This document shows, in pieces, positions 16,026 through 24,193 of a stretch of DNA of 32,888 nt. Within the stretch, counting starts at the first letter, position 1. Every line of letters begins with the position of its first letter. Position numbers and translations under genes: made by a program. The notes beneath the pieces were generated by a model that was given only the letters and a program-made list of their open reading frames with translations, had not been told where the DNA came from and did not search any database. Source of the stretch: Sphingobium quisquiliarum P25. GTDB taxonomy: Bacteria > Pseudomonadota > Alphaproteobacteria > Sphingomonadales > Sphingomonadaceae. The stretch spans positions 1-32,888 of the forward strand of contig NZ_ATHO01000137.1 of the NCBI RefSeq assembly GCF_000445065.1, in the 5' to 3' direction.

Positions 16026-16075
16026 GTGTAAACGCTCGCGCTAAGTGGCGGCATTCTGATCGCGCTATTTGTCGG
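16026..16075 (+). repeat. Left terminal inverted repeat with two transposase-binding-like repeats
   Basis: 50 bp that pair with 19051-19100 with three mismatches (positions 20, 28 and 49). The end contains two copies of TCGCGCTA (16036-16043 and 16060-16067) spaced 24 bp apart, the kind of repeated binding sites found at Mu, Tn7 and Tn552-type ends. Confidence 0.9.
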
Positions 16076-16084
16076 CGAGCGTCG

Positions 16085-16657
16085 CTACGCGGCTACCGGC
16101 TTGGTCTCGGCCGATCGCACATAGGCGTAGAGTTTTGGCTTGGAGATGCCGAGCATCGAGCAAATCTTGGCGATCGGCATCGTGTTCTCGTGGTAGAGCC
16201 TGACGGGCAGGTCGCGCTTGTCCTTGCCGAGTGCGGCCGGCCGGCCACCCTTCTTGCCGCGAGCGCGGGCTGCGGTGAGACCGGCCTGGGTCCGCTCGCG
16301 GATCAGGTTGCGCTCGAACTCCGCCAATGCCCCGAACAGGTGGAAGGTAAGCTTGCCCGACGTGGTGGTCGTGTCGATCGCCTCGTGCAGGCTCAGCAGC
16401 CCGACCTTTTCCTCGTCGAGGTAGGTCATCCATCCGATCAGATCACGGAGCGAGCGGCCGAGCCTGTCGAGGCGCCAGACCACCAGTGTGTCGCCGGCGC
16501 GAAGCAGCTCCTTCACCTTTTCCAATCCAGGGCGAGCGGCAGTCGCCCCGGAGGCCTTGTCGGTGATGACCTTCTCGCAGCCGGCAGCCTTCAGCGCATC
16601 ACGCTGGAGGTCCAGGTTCTGCTCGGCGGTCGATACGCGGGCGTAACCGATTTTCAT
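16085..16657 (-). CDS. tnpR: Serine recombinase/resolvase of the compact transposon
   Basis: 190 residues, a normal length for small serine resolvases. YARVSTAEQ contains the nucleophile Ser9; WRLDRLGRSLRDL carries Arg65 and Arg68 of the active site; AEFERNLIRERTQAGL is the E-helix region; GKKGGRPAAL leads into a C-terminal helix-turn-helix (IAKICSMLGISKPKLYAYV). It would resolve cointegrates made during replicative transposition by acting at a res site, probably in the divergent gap 16658-16848. It lies inside the terminal repeats and so belongs to this element, not to the neighbouring Tn3 transposon. The stop lies 9 bp inside the left repeat. The start at 16657 has weak upstream purines. 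Confidence 0.93.
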   Translation of the reverse strand: MKIGYARVSTAEQNLDLQRDALKAAGCEKVITDKASGATAARPGLEKVKELLRAGDTLVVWRLDRLGRSLRDLIGWMTYLDEEKVGLLSLHEAIDTTTTSGKLTFHLFGALAEFERNLIRERTQAGLTAARARGKKGGRPAALGKDKRDLPVRLYHENTMPIAKICSMLGISKPKLYAYVRSAETKPVAA

Positions 16658-16848
16658 GCGTAGGGCCGGTGGCGCCCCGATCGGGCGCGGTTTGGGAAGA
16701 AAGTCGTCATCGGCAGGTCTATGTTGCCCTAGTTTTCTTTACCGGGTAGATTTACGTCGAACAGGCCGGTTTGGCAACGCGAGCGGACTCGCATGGCGAT
16801 GGGCAGGCAAATCTCCGTTTTCCTTACCTGCGACACGGACCGTCGGCG
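16658..16848. promoter_or_regulatory. Divergent gap between resolvase and transposase; likely res site and promoters
   Basis: 191 bp with no gene. A perfect 10-bp palindrome CCCGATCGGG near 16676-16685 and an AT-rich stretch (about 16730-16760, CTAGTTTTCTTTACCGGGTAG) make it the natural place for the resolution site and for both promoters. Subsites I-III could not be assigned by eye. Confidence 0.4.
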
Positions 16849-18249
16849 GTGACGCATCCGGCGCTTGTCCCGCCGCTGGCGATCGAGCGCTACCGCGTCC
16901 TTGAACCGCACCTCGCCGATGGCATCCCGCTCGCGGACCTCGCCCGCACCGGCACGCTGAGCGAGCGGACGTTGCAGCGCTGGCTCGGGCGCTACCGTGC
17001 CGAAGGACTTGCCGGTCTCGCGCGTCTGCCGCGCAACGATCGGGGCAGGCTGCACCTGCCGGAACATCTGGTCGAACTGACCCGCACTCTCGCCACCAAG
17101 CGCCCGCGACCCCCGGTCGCCGCCATTCACCGAAAGGTGCAGGAACTCGCCATCGCGCATGGACACCGAACCCCCAGCTATGCGGCCGTCGCGCGTGTCG
17201 TCAGGGCGATACCGGCAAGCCAGATCGCCGCAGCCTCCGATCCGGCCGTCTACCGCGACCAGCACGAGCTAGTGCATCGGCGCGAAGCCGCGACCTCGAA
17301 CGAGATGTGGCAGGCCGATCATACCGTTCTCGACATTCTCGTGCTCGATGATGCCGGAACCCCGGTGCGTCCTTGGCTGACCGTCATCGTTGACGATCAC
17401 AGCCGAGCCATCGCCGGTTACTTCCTCAGCCTCGATGCCCCCAGTGCCCTCAACACGGCGCTCGCCTTGCGGCAGGCGATCTGGCGCAAGCCCAATCCCG
17501 AATGGATCGTCAGCGGCATTCCCGAACAGCTTTACGTCGACAACGGCTCGGATTTCATCTCCGAGCATATCGAGCAGGCGTGCATCGCCCTCAAAATCCG
17601 CCTCATCCATTCGCTGCCGGGGCGTCCTCGCGGGCGCGGCAAGATCGAGCGGCTGTTCCGCACCATCAACGACATGTTCCTGCCCGACCTGCCCGGCCAC
17701 CTGATCGCGGGCAAGCCGCTGTCGGCGCCAGTGCTCACGCTCGACGAGCTGCGCGCCCGCTTCGAGGCGTTCGTGTGCGGCGTCTATCATCGTCGCCCGC
17801 ATGGCAGCACCGGCGAACCGCCGATCACGCGCTGGCAGAAGGGCGGGTTCCTGCCCGCAATGCCCGACAGCCTTGAACAGCTCGACATGCTGCTCGTGCA
17901 CGTGCCCAAGCCCCGTAAAGTGCTGCGCGACGGCATCCGTCTGATGGGCAGGCGCTATGTCGAACCCACGCTCGCGGCCTTCGTCGGCGAGCAGGTCGAG
18001 GCGGTCTATGACCCCCGCGACCTGACCGAGATCCACGTCTACCACCAGGGCCGGTTCGTCTGCCGTGCGCTCAGCTCCGAGCACGCTGGGCACCCGTCGT
18101 TGCGCGCGATCCAGCGCGCCCGGCGCGGCGCGAAGGAGCGCGACAAGCAGGTGCCTGCCCCCACGGAGACCTTCGATGGCGACCAAGAGGATACGGCTTC
18201 CCGGCCCACCACCTACCGAGGGCTCCGGCTCTACGCCGCTGACGATTGA
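16849..18249 (+). CDS. TniA/Mu-type DDE transposase
   Basis: 466 residues from GTG 16849. An N-terminal helix-turn-helix region (LADLARTGTLSERTLQRWLGRYR) precedes an rve/DDE catalytic core: WQADHTVLD with D157, LYVDNGSDF with D231 and GRGKIERLF with E267, a D-35-E spacing. A Mu-type C-terminal domain follows (YVEPTLAAFVGEQVEAVYDPRDL). It cuts and joins the element ends, with the ATPase choosing targets. Its length is close to the 480-residue transposase of Tn552. A TTG at 16771 in the same frame is a less likely start because the extra 26 residues look random and the region should hold a promoter. The 3' end overlaps the ATPase gene by 74 bp. Confidence 0.92.
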   Translation: MTHPALVPPLAIERYRVLEPHLADGIPLADLARTGTLSERTLQRWLGRYRAEGLAGLARLPRNDRGRLHLPEHLVELTRTLATKRPRPPVAAIHRKVQELAIAHGHRTPSYAAVARVVRAIPASQIAAASDPAVYRDQHELVHRREAATSNEMWQADHTVLDILVLDDAGTPVRPWLTVIVDDHSRAIAGYFLSLDAPSALNTALALRQAIWRKPNPEWIVSGIPEQLYVDNGSDFISEHIEQACIALKIRLIHSLPGRPRGRGKIERLFRTINDMFLPDLPGHLIAGKPLSAPVLTLDELRARFEAFVCGVYHRRPHGSTGEPPITRWQKGGFLPAMPDSLEQLDMLLVHVPKPRKVLRDGIRLMGRRYVEPTLAAFVGEQVEAVYDPRDLTEIHVYHQGRFVCRALSSEHAGHPSLRAIQRARRGAKERDKQVPAPTETFDGDQEDTASRPTTYRGLRLYAADD

Positions 18250-19054
18250 GTTCCTGGTCGAGCAGCCGTTCCTGGCGACCCGCGAACATGCCCGGTTCGT
18301 CGAGTTTGCCGAAGCCTGCGCGCACTACCGCTATATCGGCGTGTGTCATGGCCGGCCGGGCGTCGGAAAGACGCGATCGGCGCGCGAGTTTTCCAGCTTC
18401 CCCGACCTGGGGGAATATGCCGCGCTCCGTCCCATTGCCGCGCTCCTTGGCGAAAAGGTCGCTCGCTGCCGCGCCGTCTTCTACACCGTGTCGGTCAGCA
18501 ACACGCCCAAGACGATCGACGCGGTGTTGGGCCTCAACCTCATTAAGCTGGGCTATGCCCGGCTGACGGTCGCGGGCGGCTCGCAGGACGAAATCACCCA
18601 TGACGCCGCCCGCATCGCCTGCCCCCTCGTCATCGTCGACGAGGCCGACCGCCTGACCATAAAGTCGCTCGAACATCTCCGCGACATGGCCGATCGCCAC
18701 GGCTTCGGGCTGATCCTGATGGGTATGCCGGGCTTGGAGAAGCGCCTCGCCCGCTATGCCCAGCTCTACTCGCGGATCGGCTTCGTCCACGAGTTCAAAC
18801 CGCTTACCGAGACCGAAATGCGGCTGCTGCTCGCGACCCACGCCGGCGATTTCGGGATCAGCTTCGACCCGGCCCAACTCGACGCGATCGAAGCGCAGGC
18901 AGCCGTGATCCGCATCACGCGCGGCAACTTCCGGCTCATGGAGCGCCTGTTCGCGCAGATGCGGCGGATCATGACCCTCAACCGCGTCGAGGAGGTCACC
19001 GCTGACATCGTTCAGGCCGCGCGCGATTGCCTCGTCATCGGACCCGGCAACTGA
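18176..19054 (+). CDS. TniB-like AAA ATPase (transposition target regulator)
   Basis: 292 residues from ATG 18176 with GGAG 8 nt upstream. Walker A is GRPGVGKT at 59-66, Walker B is LVIVDEAD with D155/E156, and a sensor-like LILMGMPGLEKRL follows. The family (MuB, TnsC, TniB, Tn552 p271) binds target DNA in an ATP-dependent way and recruits the transposase. The 74-bp overlap with the transposase gene in another frame indicates translational coupling. The stop codon lies inside the right terminal repeat, so the element is packed to its end. No TniQ-like gene follows. Confidence 0.93.
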   Translation: MATKRIRLPGPPPTEGSGSTPLTIEFLVEQPFLATREHARFVEFAEACAHYRYIGVCHGRPGVGKTRSAREFSSFPDLGEYAALRPIAALLGEKVARCRAVFYTVSVSNTPKTIDAVLGLNLIKLGYARLTVAGGSQDEITHDAARIACPLVIVDEADRLTIKSLEHLRDMADRHGFGLILMGMPGLEKRLARYAQLYSRIGFVHEFKPLTETEMRLLLATHAGDFGISFDPAQLDAIEAQAAVIRITRGNFRLMERLFAQMRRIMTLNRVEEVTADIVQAARDCLVIGPGN

Positions 19055-19100
19055 CAAATAGCGCGATCAGAACGCCGCCATTTAGCGCGAGCGTTTACAC
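19051..19100 (-). repeat. Right terminal inverted repeat of the compact transposon
   Basis: The reverse complement of this 50-bp stretch matches the left repeat at 47 positions. It also has two TAGCGCGA copies (19059-19066, 19083-19090) 24 bp apart. Its inner end overlaps the stop codon of the ATPase gene. Confidence 0.9.
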
Positions 19101-19211
19101 GTGCCAGATTTTCCGTGTGGTCCCGATCTGTCGCGGAACTTACAAGTTTTGCGAAACCTCGCGTCCCTGGCGCGGCAAGGCTACGCTTACTGGTTGACGG
19201 GAGTGAGTCGT

Positions 19212-22178
19212 ATGGCCCGACGCGACCTTCTGACAGGAGACGAGCGCCGAGCACTGTTCGGCGTACCGCTCGACCGCGCCTCGCTCGCCAAGTTCTACAC
19301 CGTCATGCCCGAGCATCGGTCGCTGATCGAGGCGAGGCGTGGCGACGCCAACCGGCTTGGCTTCGCGCTCCACTTGGCGCTTCTGCAGTATCCAGGCTTT
19401 GGATTACGACACGACGAGGTGGTGCCCGACTTTCTGGCCCATTACATAGCGGACCAACTCGGCTTGCGATCGAGCACGCTGGCTGGCTATGCCCACCGCG
19501 CACAGACCCGGCTCGAGCACGCCTGGGAAGCAATGGGAAGTCTGGGCCTGCGCGGCTTCGAGCCCGGCGACGTGGGGCGCGCACTTGACGTCGCGACCGA
19601 GGCGGCGAGAGGAACCGAGCGCGGCATGGCCATTGCGACTGCGATCATCGACGACCTTCGCGCAGGCCGCATCGTTCTTCCGGCGCCAGCCCGCATCGAG
19701 CGGATCGGGATCGCAGGAAGGGCAAGGGCGCGCAAGCTCGCGGCCGACATCGTGGTGGCCGCACTCACGCCAGGGCAGGTCGGCGCCCTCGACGCTTTGC
19801 TGGTCGCCGATCAGAAAAGTGGGGTGACCCCGCTCGCGTGGTTGCGCGACACGGGCGACAGCCCATCCGCCCGAAATCTCGCCGGCATCCTCGCTCGCCT
19901 GTCCTACGTCCGCGGCATCGGCATCGACGCGCGGGTGGCCGAGAGCATCCACGAGCGCCGATTTCGCCAACTCGTACGTGAAGGAGCAGTTGCGCCGGCA
20001 TTCCTCCTCTCGGACTATTCGCTCCGTCGCCGGCGAGCGACCTTGGCCGCGGCCATGATCGACCTTGAAGCCCGGCTCGCCGATGCCGCGATCGAGATGT
20101 TCGCCAAGCAGACCGGGCTCCTATTCGCCAAGGCGCGAGCCTCGCAAAAACGCCGCTACGAGGCGACCACCAAGGACGTCGGCCGCCTCATGCGAATGTT
20201 CGGATCGACGATCGGTACGCTTCGTGTCGCGCGCGAAGACGGGCTTGATCCTTGGTCTGCGCTCGAGACCGGCGTTGGCTGGGACCGGTTGATGGGTGTG
20301 GCCGATGAGGTGTCCGCGATCGCCGATCTCGCTCGTGACGAGCCGTTGGTCAGGGCGTCCGACAAGTACATGACGCTTCGTCGATATGCGCCGGCTTTCC
20401 TGGACGCATTCCGGTTCAAGGCCACGGGGTCGCGCGATGGCGTGCTCGCGGCCGTAAAGCTGGTGCGCGAGTTGAACGCGACCGGCAAGCGCGAGGTGCC
20501 GATCGACGCACCCATGCCATTCCCGAAGAGCTGGAAAGCCGCGATCACGGAGGGCGGAAGCATCGATCGGAGACGATATGAGACGGCAACCGTCGCTATG
20601 GTGCGCGAGCGGCTTGGCTCGGGAGACCTGTGGGTGGAGGGTACCCGCGACCACCTTCGCTTCGATGCCTATCTGCTGCCCCGCTCCGAGGCCGCAGCAA
20701 TCGCCGGTAATCTGCCTTTCGACACCGACGTGGACCGCTACCTCGACGGACGTGCCAAGTTGCTCGACTGGCGGCTGCGCCGGTTCGGCAATGCACTGAA
20801 GCGCGGCACGCTCGACGGCGTCGAGCTGAGGGGCAACGAATTGCGCGTCACCCCGGTCGCGGCAACGACACCCGCGGCAGCCGACCAGCTCGATGCACTC
20901 GTTGATCGGATCATGCCTAAGGTCCGCATCACCGAGCTTCTGGCCGAGGTGGCGAGACGCACCGGCTTTGTGTCAGCTTTCCCCGAACTCCGTTCGGGGC
21001 GGACGCATCCCAATCCCGAGGCCCTTCTTGCGGCCATCCTGGCGGACGCGACCAATCTCGGGATCGAGCGAATGGCTAACGCCAGTCAGGGTATCAGTTA
21101 CGCGCAGTTGGCGTGGACACACAGCTGGTATCTCTCGGACGAGAACTATGCGGGCGCGCTGCGCCACCTGATCGATGCGCAGGCCGCCCTGCCGCTCACC
21201 CGGCTCTGGGGAGACGGCACCACGTCGAGTTCGGATGGGCAGTTCTTCAGGAGCGGTCGCCGCGGGTCCGCCGGTAGCGTCAACCTGCATTACGGCTCGG
21301 AACCCGGGCAGAAGATCTATACCCACGTCGCCGACACCTATGCCCCGTTCCACGCCCGGCTGATCTCGGCGACCGCGGCCGAGGCGCCCTACGTCCTCAA
21401 CGGTTTGGTCGCCCACGGAACCGGCATCGAACCGGCCACCCATTACGCCGACACCGGCGGCAGTTCCGACCATGTGTTCAGCCTGGCGCATCTGCTCGGT
21501 TTCCGGTTTGTCCCGCGCCTGCGCGACTTGGCAGACCGCAAGCTCGGCACATTCGAGGGCCAGAGTCGCTACCCTTCGCTGGCGCCCCTGATCGGCCGCC
21601 CGATCAACACCTCGGTGATCCGCGAGAGCTGGGACGAGCTGGTCCGTCTGGCCGCATCCATCAAGGCCCATGCCGTGCTGCCGTCGGTCATGCTGAAGAA
21701 GCTGGCCGCGCACCGCCGTCAGAACCGTCTCGATTTCGCGCTCCAGGAGGTGGGCCGCATCGAGCGCGCACTGTTCACAATCGACTGGTTGGAATCGAAG
21801 CAGCTCCGGCAGCAGTGCCAGGCCGGACTGAACAAGGGCGAAGCGCGGCATTTCCTCGCCCAGGCCGTCTTCGCGCACAAGCAGGGCCGGTTGCGGGATC
21901 GCACGTTCGAGGACCAGGCGCTCAAGGCATCGGGGCTGAACTTTGTCACCGCCGCCATCATCTATTGGAACACACTTTATATGGGCCGGGCAGTCGATCA
22001 CCTACGCCGATCGGGCGAGCCTGCCCCCAACGAGTTGCTTGCGCATGTCGCGCCGCTGGGCTGGCGGCATATCAGCCTCACCGGCGACTATCTTTGGCAG
22101 AACACCGGCCATGGCGTCGATAACGACGGCTTCAGGCCGCTCAATCTTGGCGTCGAACCCATCGACCAAGTTGCATGA
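19212..22178 (+). CDS. tnpA: Tn3-family transposase
   Basis: 988 residues, full length for the family, from ATG 19212 with GGGAG upstream. The N-terminus has RRGDANRLGFALHLALLQYPG, a standard Tn3 DNA-binding-domain motif. The catalytic region shows LWGDGTTSSSDGQ (D668), HYADTGGSSDHVFSLAHLLGF (D747) and LNKGEARHFLAQAVF (E877), which I take as the DDE triad. The enzyme makes cointegrates by replicative transposition in the presence of 38-bp terminal repeats. No Tn3-type resolvase of its own is visible; the 111 bp upstream abut the inserted compact transposon, which may have displaced it. Only one candidate terminal repeat is in the window. A longer in-frame start at 19101 has no ribosome site and would begin next to the transposon end. 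Confidence 0.95.
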   Translation: MARRDLLTGDERRALFGVPLDRASLAKFYTVMPEHRSLIEARRGDANRLGFALHLALLQYPGFGLRHDEVVPDFLAHYIADQLGLRSSTLAGYAHRAQTRLEHAWEAMGSLGLRGFEPGDVGRALDVATEAARGTERGMAIATAIIDDLRAGRIVLPAPARIERIGIAGRARARKLAADIVVAALTPGQVGALDALLVADQKSGVTPLAWLRDTGDSPSARNLAGILARLSYVRGIGIDARVAESIHERRFRQLVREGAVAPAFLLSDYSLRRRRATLAAAMIDLEARLADAAIEMFAKQTGLLFAKARASQKRRYEATTKDVGRLMRMFGSTIGTLRVAREDGLDPWSALETGVGWDRLMGVADEVSAIADLARDEPLVRASDKYMTLRRYAPAFLDAFRFKATGSRDGVLAAVKLVRELNATGKREVPIDAPMPFPKSWKAAITEGGSIDRRRYETATVAMVRERLGSGDLWVEGTRDHLRFDAYLLPRSEAAAIAGNLPFDTDVDRYLDGRAKLLDWRLRRFGNALKRGTLDGVELRGNELRVTPVAATTPAAADQLDALVDRIMPKVRITELLAEVARRTGFVSAFPELRSGRTHPNPEALLAAILADATNLGIERMANASQGISYAQLAWTHSWYLSDENYAGALRHLIDAQAALPLTRLWGDGTTSSSDGQFFRSGRRGSAGSVNLHYGSEPGQKIYTHVADTYAPFHARLISATAAEAPYVLNGLVAHGTGIEPATHYADTGGSSDHVFSLAHLLGFRFVPRLRDLADRKLGTFEGQSRYPSLAPLIGRPINTSVIRESWDELVRLAASIKAHAVLPSVMLKKLAAHRRQNRLDFALQEVGRIERALFTIDWLESKQLRQQCQAGLNKGEARHFLAQAVFAHKQGRLRDRTFEDQALKASGLNFVTAAIIYWNTLYMGRAVDHLRRSGEPAPNELLAHVAPLGWRHISLTGDYLWQNTGHGVDNDGFRPLNLGVEPIDQVA

Positions 22179-22203
22179 AGGGGGTCGAAGCTCATCTGAC
22201 CCC
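22166..22203 (-). repeat. Candidate right terminal repeat of the Tn3-family transposon
   Basis: Read inward from 22203 the sequence begins GGGGTCAGATGAGCTTCG, overlapping the last codons of tnpA. A GGGG end, about 38 bp, just after the tnpA stop is what Tn3-family ends look like. No matching left end is visible in the window, so this is a position-and-pattern call. Confidence 0.4.
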
Positions 22204-22698
22204 GCAATGTTGCCTCTATGTTCAACTTACCGCTGTCCGTGTAACAAACCTTGAAGTGCCCCCTTCGTCGATCTATGGTCGTGAGGTCGTAAGCTTGGCT
22301 GGTCTTACAAGCGCCCCCATCTTCCGTCTGCGGGTGATGCCGTCTGTCGGGTACAAGGTCGTATACGCGGTCAGGACAACTCCCCGCGGGATAGATCTTC
22401 GTCGGACAGAAAATTCTATTCAATCACACGTCGAGGCCGATAAACTGCTCTATGGTTGTCTCCGGTCCGATGTTGCGTCCGGCTATGCGGTCGTGAATCC
22501 GTATTTCATCCTATCGGGGGCAACCCCCGTCAAACACATCGCAATCGCCCCGGGGCGCGTTACCCCGCGAAACTCTGTATAATCGCAAGGGCCGCAGGAT
22601 GGATGCCGAACAGGCGGGTTGCCCTGTGCCAAAAGTCATCATTGGCGGTGGGCAGGGCCGCCGATTCTTGTATTGGCAAGTCCGGACAGATACCATCA
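22204..22698. other. Gap between Tn3 tnpA and the efflux operon
   Basis: About 495 bp with no convincing gene; a 135-codon open frame spanning 22175-22582 has an improbable composition and no start signal. A GC hairpin CGGGGG-CAA-CCCCCG lies at 22515-22529, and a GGCGG...CCGCC pair near 22643-22664 is a weak terminator candidate for the efflux operon (minus strand). Confidence 0.45.
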
Positions 22699-24186
22699 TT
22701 ATTTGCTCATAAGGGCTGAGGCTTGACTCCCAGCTTCTGTCCATCCCAGTCCAAGCGACTTCTGTATGGCAACATAGCTGGCGGTGAGGGCCGCAACCGC
22801 ACTGTGCAGGTTTGCCTCTGCAAGCCGCTGCTGGCGGTCAGCCTCAAGAGCGTCGCCTCTCGAAATGACCTGCCGCGCATAGCGCTGCCGCATCAGCGTT
22901 GCCGCTTCATCTGCTGACCGCTTGATTTCGGCAAAAGCGGCGACGTTTCGCCTTTGCTGTGCAAAGCGCGCAAGCGACGTCTCCGCATCCTCAAGCGCGC
23001 CGAGCACTACCTGCCGATATTGTGCCTCGGCTTCATCGCGACCAGAGCGTGCCTGTGATATCGCCGCTGACGTTCGTCCAAAATCGAGCAAGCCCCATTG
23101 CAGCTGAGGGACGGCGATGTTGGAAATATTGCCCAGATCTACCAGGTCTCCGATCGACGTGCCGCCAATCCCGAGAATCCCCATGAAGCTGATTTTCGGA
23201 AAACGAGCTGCTTCCGCGACTCCTATCCGGGAAGTTGTGGCAGCGAGACTGCGCTCCGCAGCGCGGATGTCGGGACGGCGACGCAGGAGCGCCGAAGGGT
23301 CTCCGATCGACACCCGCGCAGGGGGCATCGGGATATCGCGCCGTGGCGTCAATAGCGGATCGAGAGATCCCGGCGCTTCACCGGCGAGAACCGCTAGCGC
23401 ATTCATATATATTACGATCTCAGCATCGGCTGCGGCGAGATCGCTGATCGTGGCCTGAACCGCGCGGTTCGCTTGGCCGACAGTAAAGGCCGGGATTGTG
23501 CCTTGCCCGAAACGCTGCCGGGCTAGGGCGAGCTGCTGCCGCTGAATGTCGAGACCTTCGCGAAAAGCGGCGGCGCGCTGCTGCCGGTCACGAAGATTGG
23601 TATAGGTCTGCGCGACTTCAGCGCTGAGCTGGACCTTTGCGTCTGCAACATTATACGCCGCTGCCGCCGCCAGCGCGTTTGCCGCTTCGATTTTTCGCAC
23701 CTGCCCGCCCGCGAGATCTATTTCCCAGTTTGCGTTCAGACCAAGGTTGTAGAAACGCAGAGACGTGTCCGCATCCTGGGCGGATGAAGGCGCCGGAACA
23801 GGTGTGGGTGTAGTACTTCCTTGACTGGTCTGGAGATCGATCCCGGGAAGATCGGCAAATATGGCCGTGCCCTGAGCACCAGCCGTCGGCAGGCGGTTTG
23901 CTCGCTCCTGGCGTACAGACGCACGGGCTTGGCGAAGTCGGGCCTGCGCAACATCAATCGAGGGATTCGCGACAAGAGTGCGCCGCTCGAGCTCATCGAG
24001 AACCGGATCTTGCAGCGTCGCCCACCATTCGGCGAGTTCAGGCTCGCTGGTCGATGCATCTGCTGGTTGACGAACGAATGTTGGCCGCGGCGCGGCTTGG
24101 CCGAGCTCTGGTGGTCCGGAATAGTCCGGGCCGACCACACATCCACCAAGGAGCAGCGGAAGGATGAGACCACTTAACTTTGCCAT
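22699..24186 (-). CDS. NodT-family outer-membrane efflux lipoprotein
   Basis: 495 residues. MAKLSGLILPLLLGGCVVGPDYSGP is a lipoprotein signal with lipobox LGGC and the VGPDY motif typical of the NodT/OprM group. Two OEP repeats follow, with WEIDLAGGQVRKIEAA and the NLRDRQQ...RFGQGTIP helices in the first half and FPKISFMGILGIGG plus YRQVVLGALEDAE in the second. It would form the outer-membrane channel for the EmrA/EmrB pair just upstream. ATG 24186 is preferred over GTG 24192 because GAGG lies 5 nt upstream of it. The gap to emrB is 7 nt. The protein is complete. Confidence 0.93.
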   Translation of the reverse strand: MAKLSGLILPLLLGGCVVGPDYSGPPELGQAAPRPTFVRQPADASTSEPELAEWWATLQDPVLDELERRTLVANPSIDVAQARLRQARASVRQERANRLPTAGAQGTAIFADLPGIDLQTSQGSTTPTPVPAPSSAQDADTSLRFYNLGLNANWEIDLAGGQVRKIEAANALAAAAAYNVADAKVQLSAEVAQTYTNLRDRQQRAAAFREGLDIQRQQLALARQRFGQGTIPAFTVGQANRAVQATISDLAAADAEIVIYMNALAVLAGEAPGSLDPLLTPRRDIPMPPARVSIGDPSALLRRRPDIRAAERSLAATTSRIGVAEAARFPKISFMGILGIGGTSIGDLVDLGNISNIAVPQLQWGLLDFGRTSAAISQARSGRDEAEAQYRQVVLGALEDAETSLARFAQQRRNVAAFAEIKRSADEAATLMRQRYARQVISRGDALEADRQQRLAEANLHSAVAALTASYVAIQKSLGLGWTEAGSQASALMSK

Positions 24187-24193
24187 TACCACC

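Larger units (their letters stand above)
16026..19100 (+). mobile_element. Compact Tn552/Tn402-like transposon: resolvase, TniA-like transposase, TniB-like ATPase, no cargo
   Basis: About 3.07 kb bounded by 50-bp terminal inverted repeats that match at 47 of 50 positions and start G/TGTAAACGCTCGCGC. It holds exactly three genes: a serine resolvase (minus), a Mu/TniA-type DDE transposase (plus) and an overlapping AAA ATPase (plus), the content of Tn552 (transposase, ATP-binding protein, resolvase) without resistance cargo; TniQ of Tn402/Tn5053 is absent. No 5-7 bp target duplication is visible (left flank GAACGG, right flank CGTGCC), which points to a later rearrangement or loss of one original flank. 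It ends 111 bp before the tnpA of a Tn3-family transposon. Confidence 0.85.

Noticed and set aside
18071..19057. 328-codon minus-strand frame across the ATPase gene
   Set aside because: Shadow of the TniB-like gene, which has Walker A and B motifs in the plus frame.
22515..22529. CGGGGG-CAA-CCCCCG hairpin as a terminator
   Set aside because: No T-run on either strand and far from any stop codon; could be incidental.
22175..22582. 135-codon plus-strand frame after Tn3 tnpA
   Set aside because: Overlaps the tnpA stop and the candidate terminal repeat; no domain-like features.
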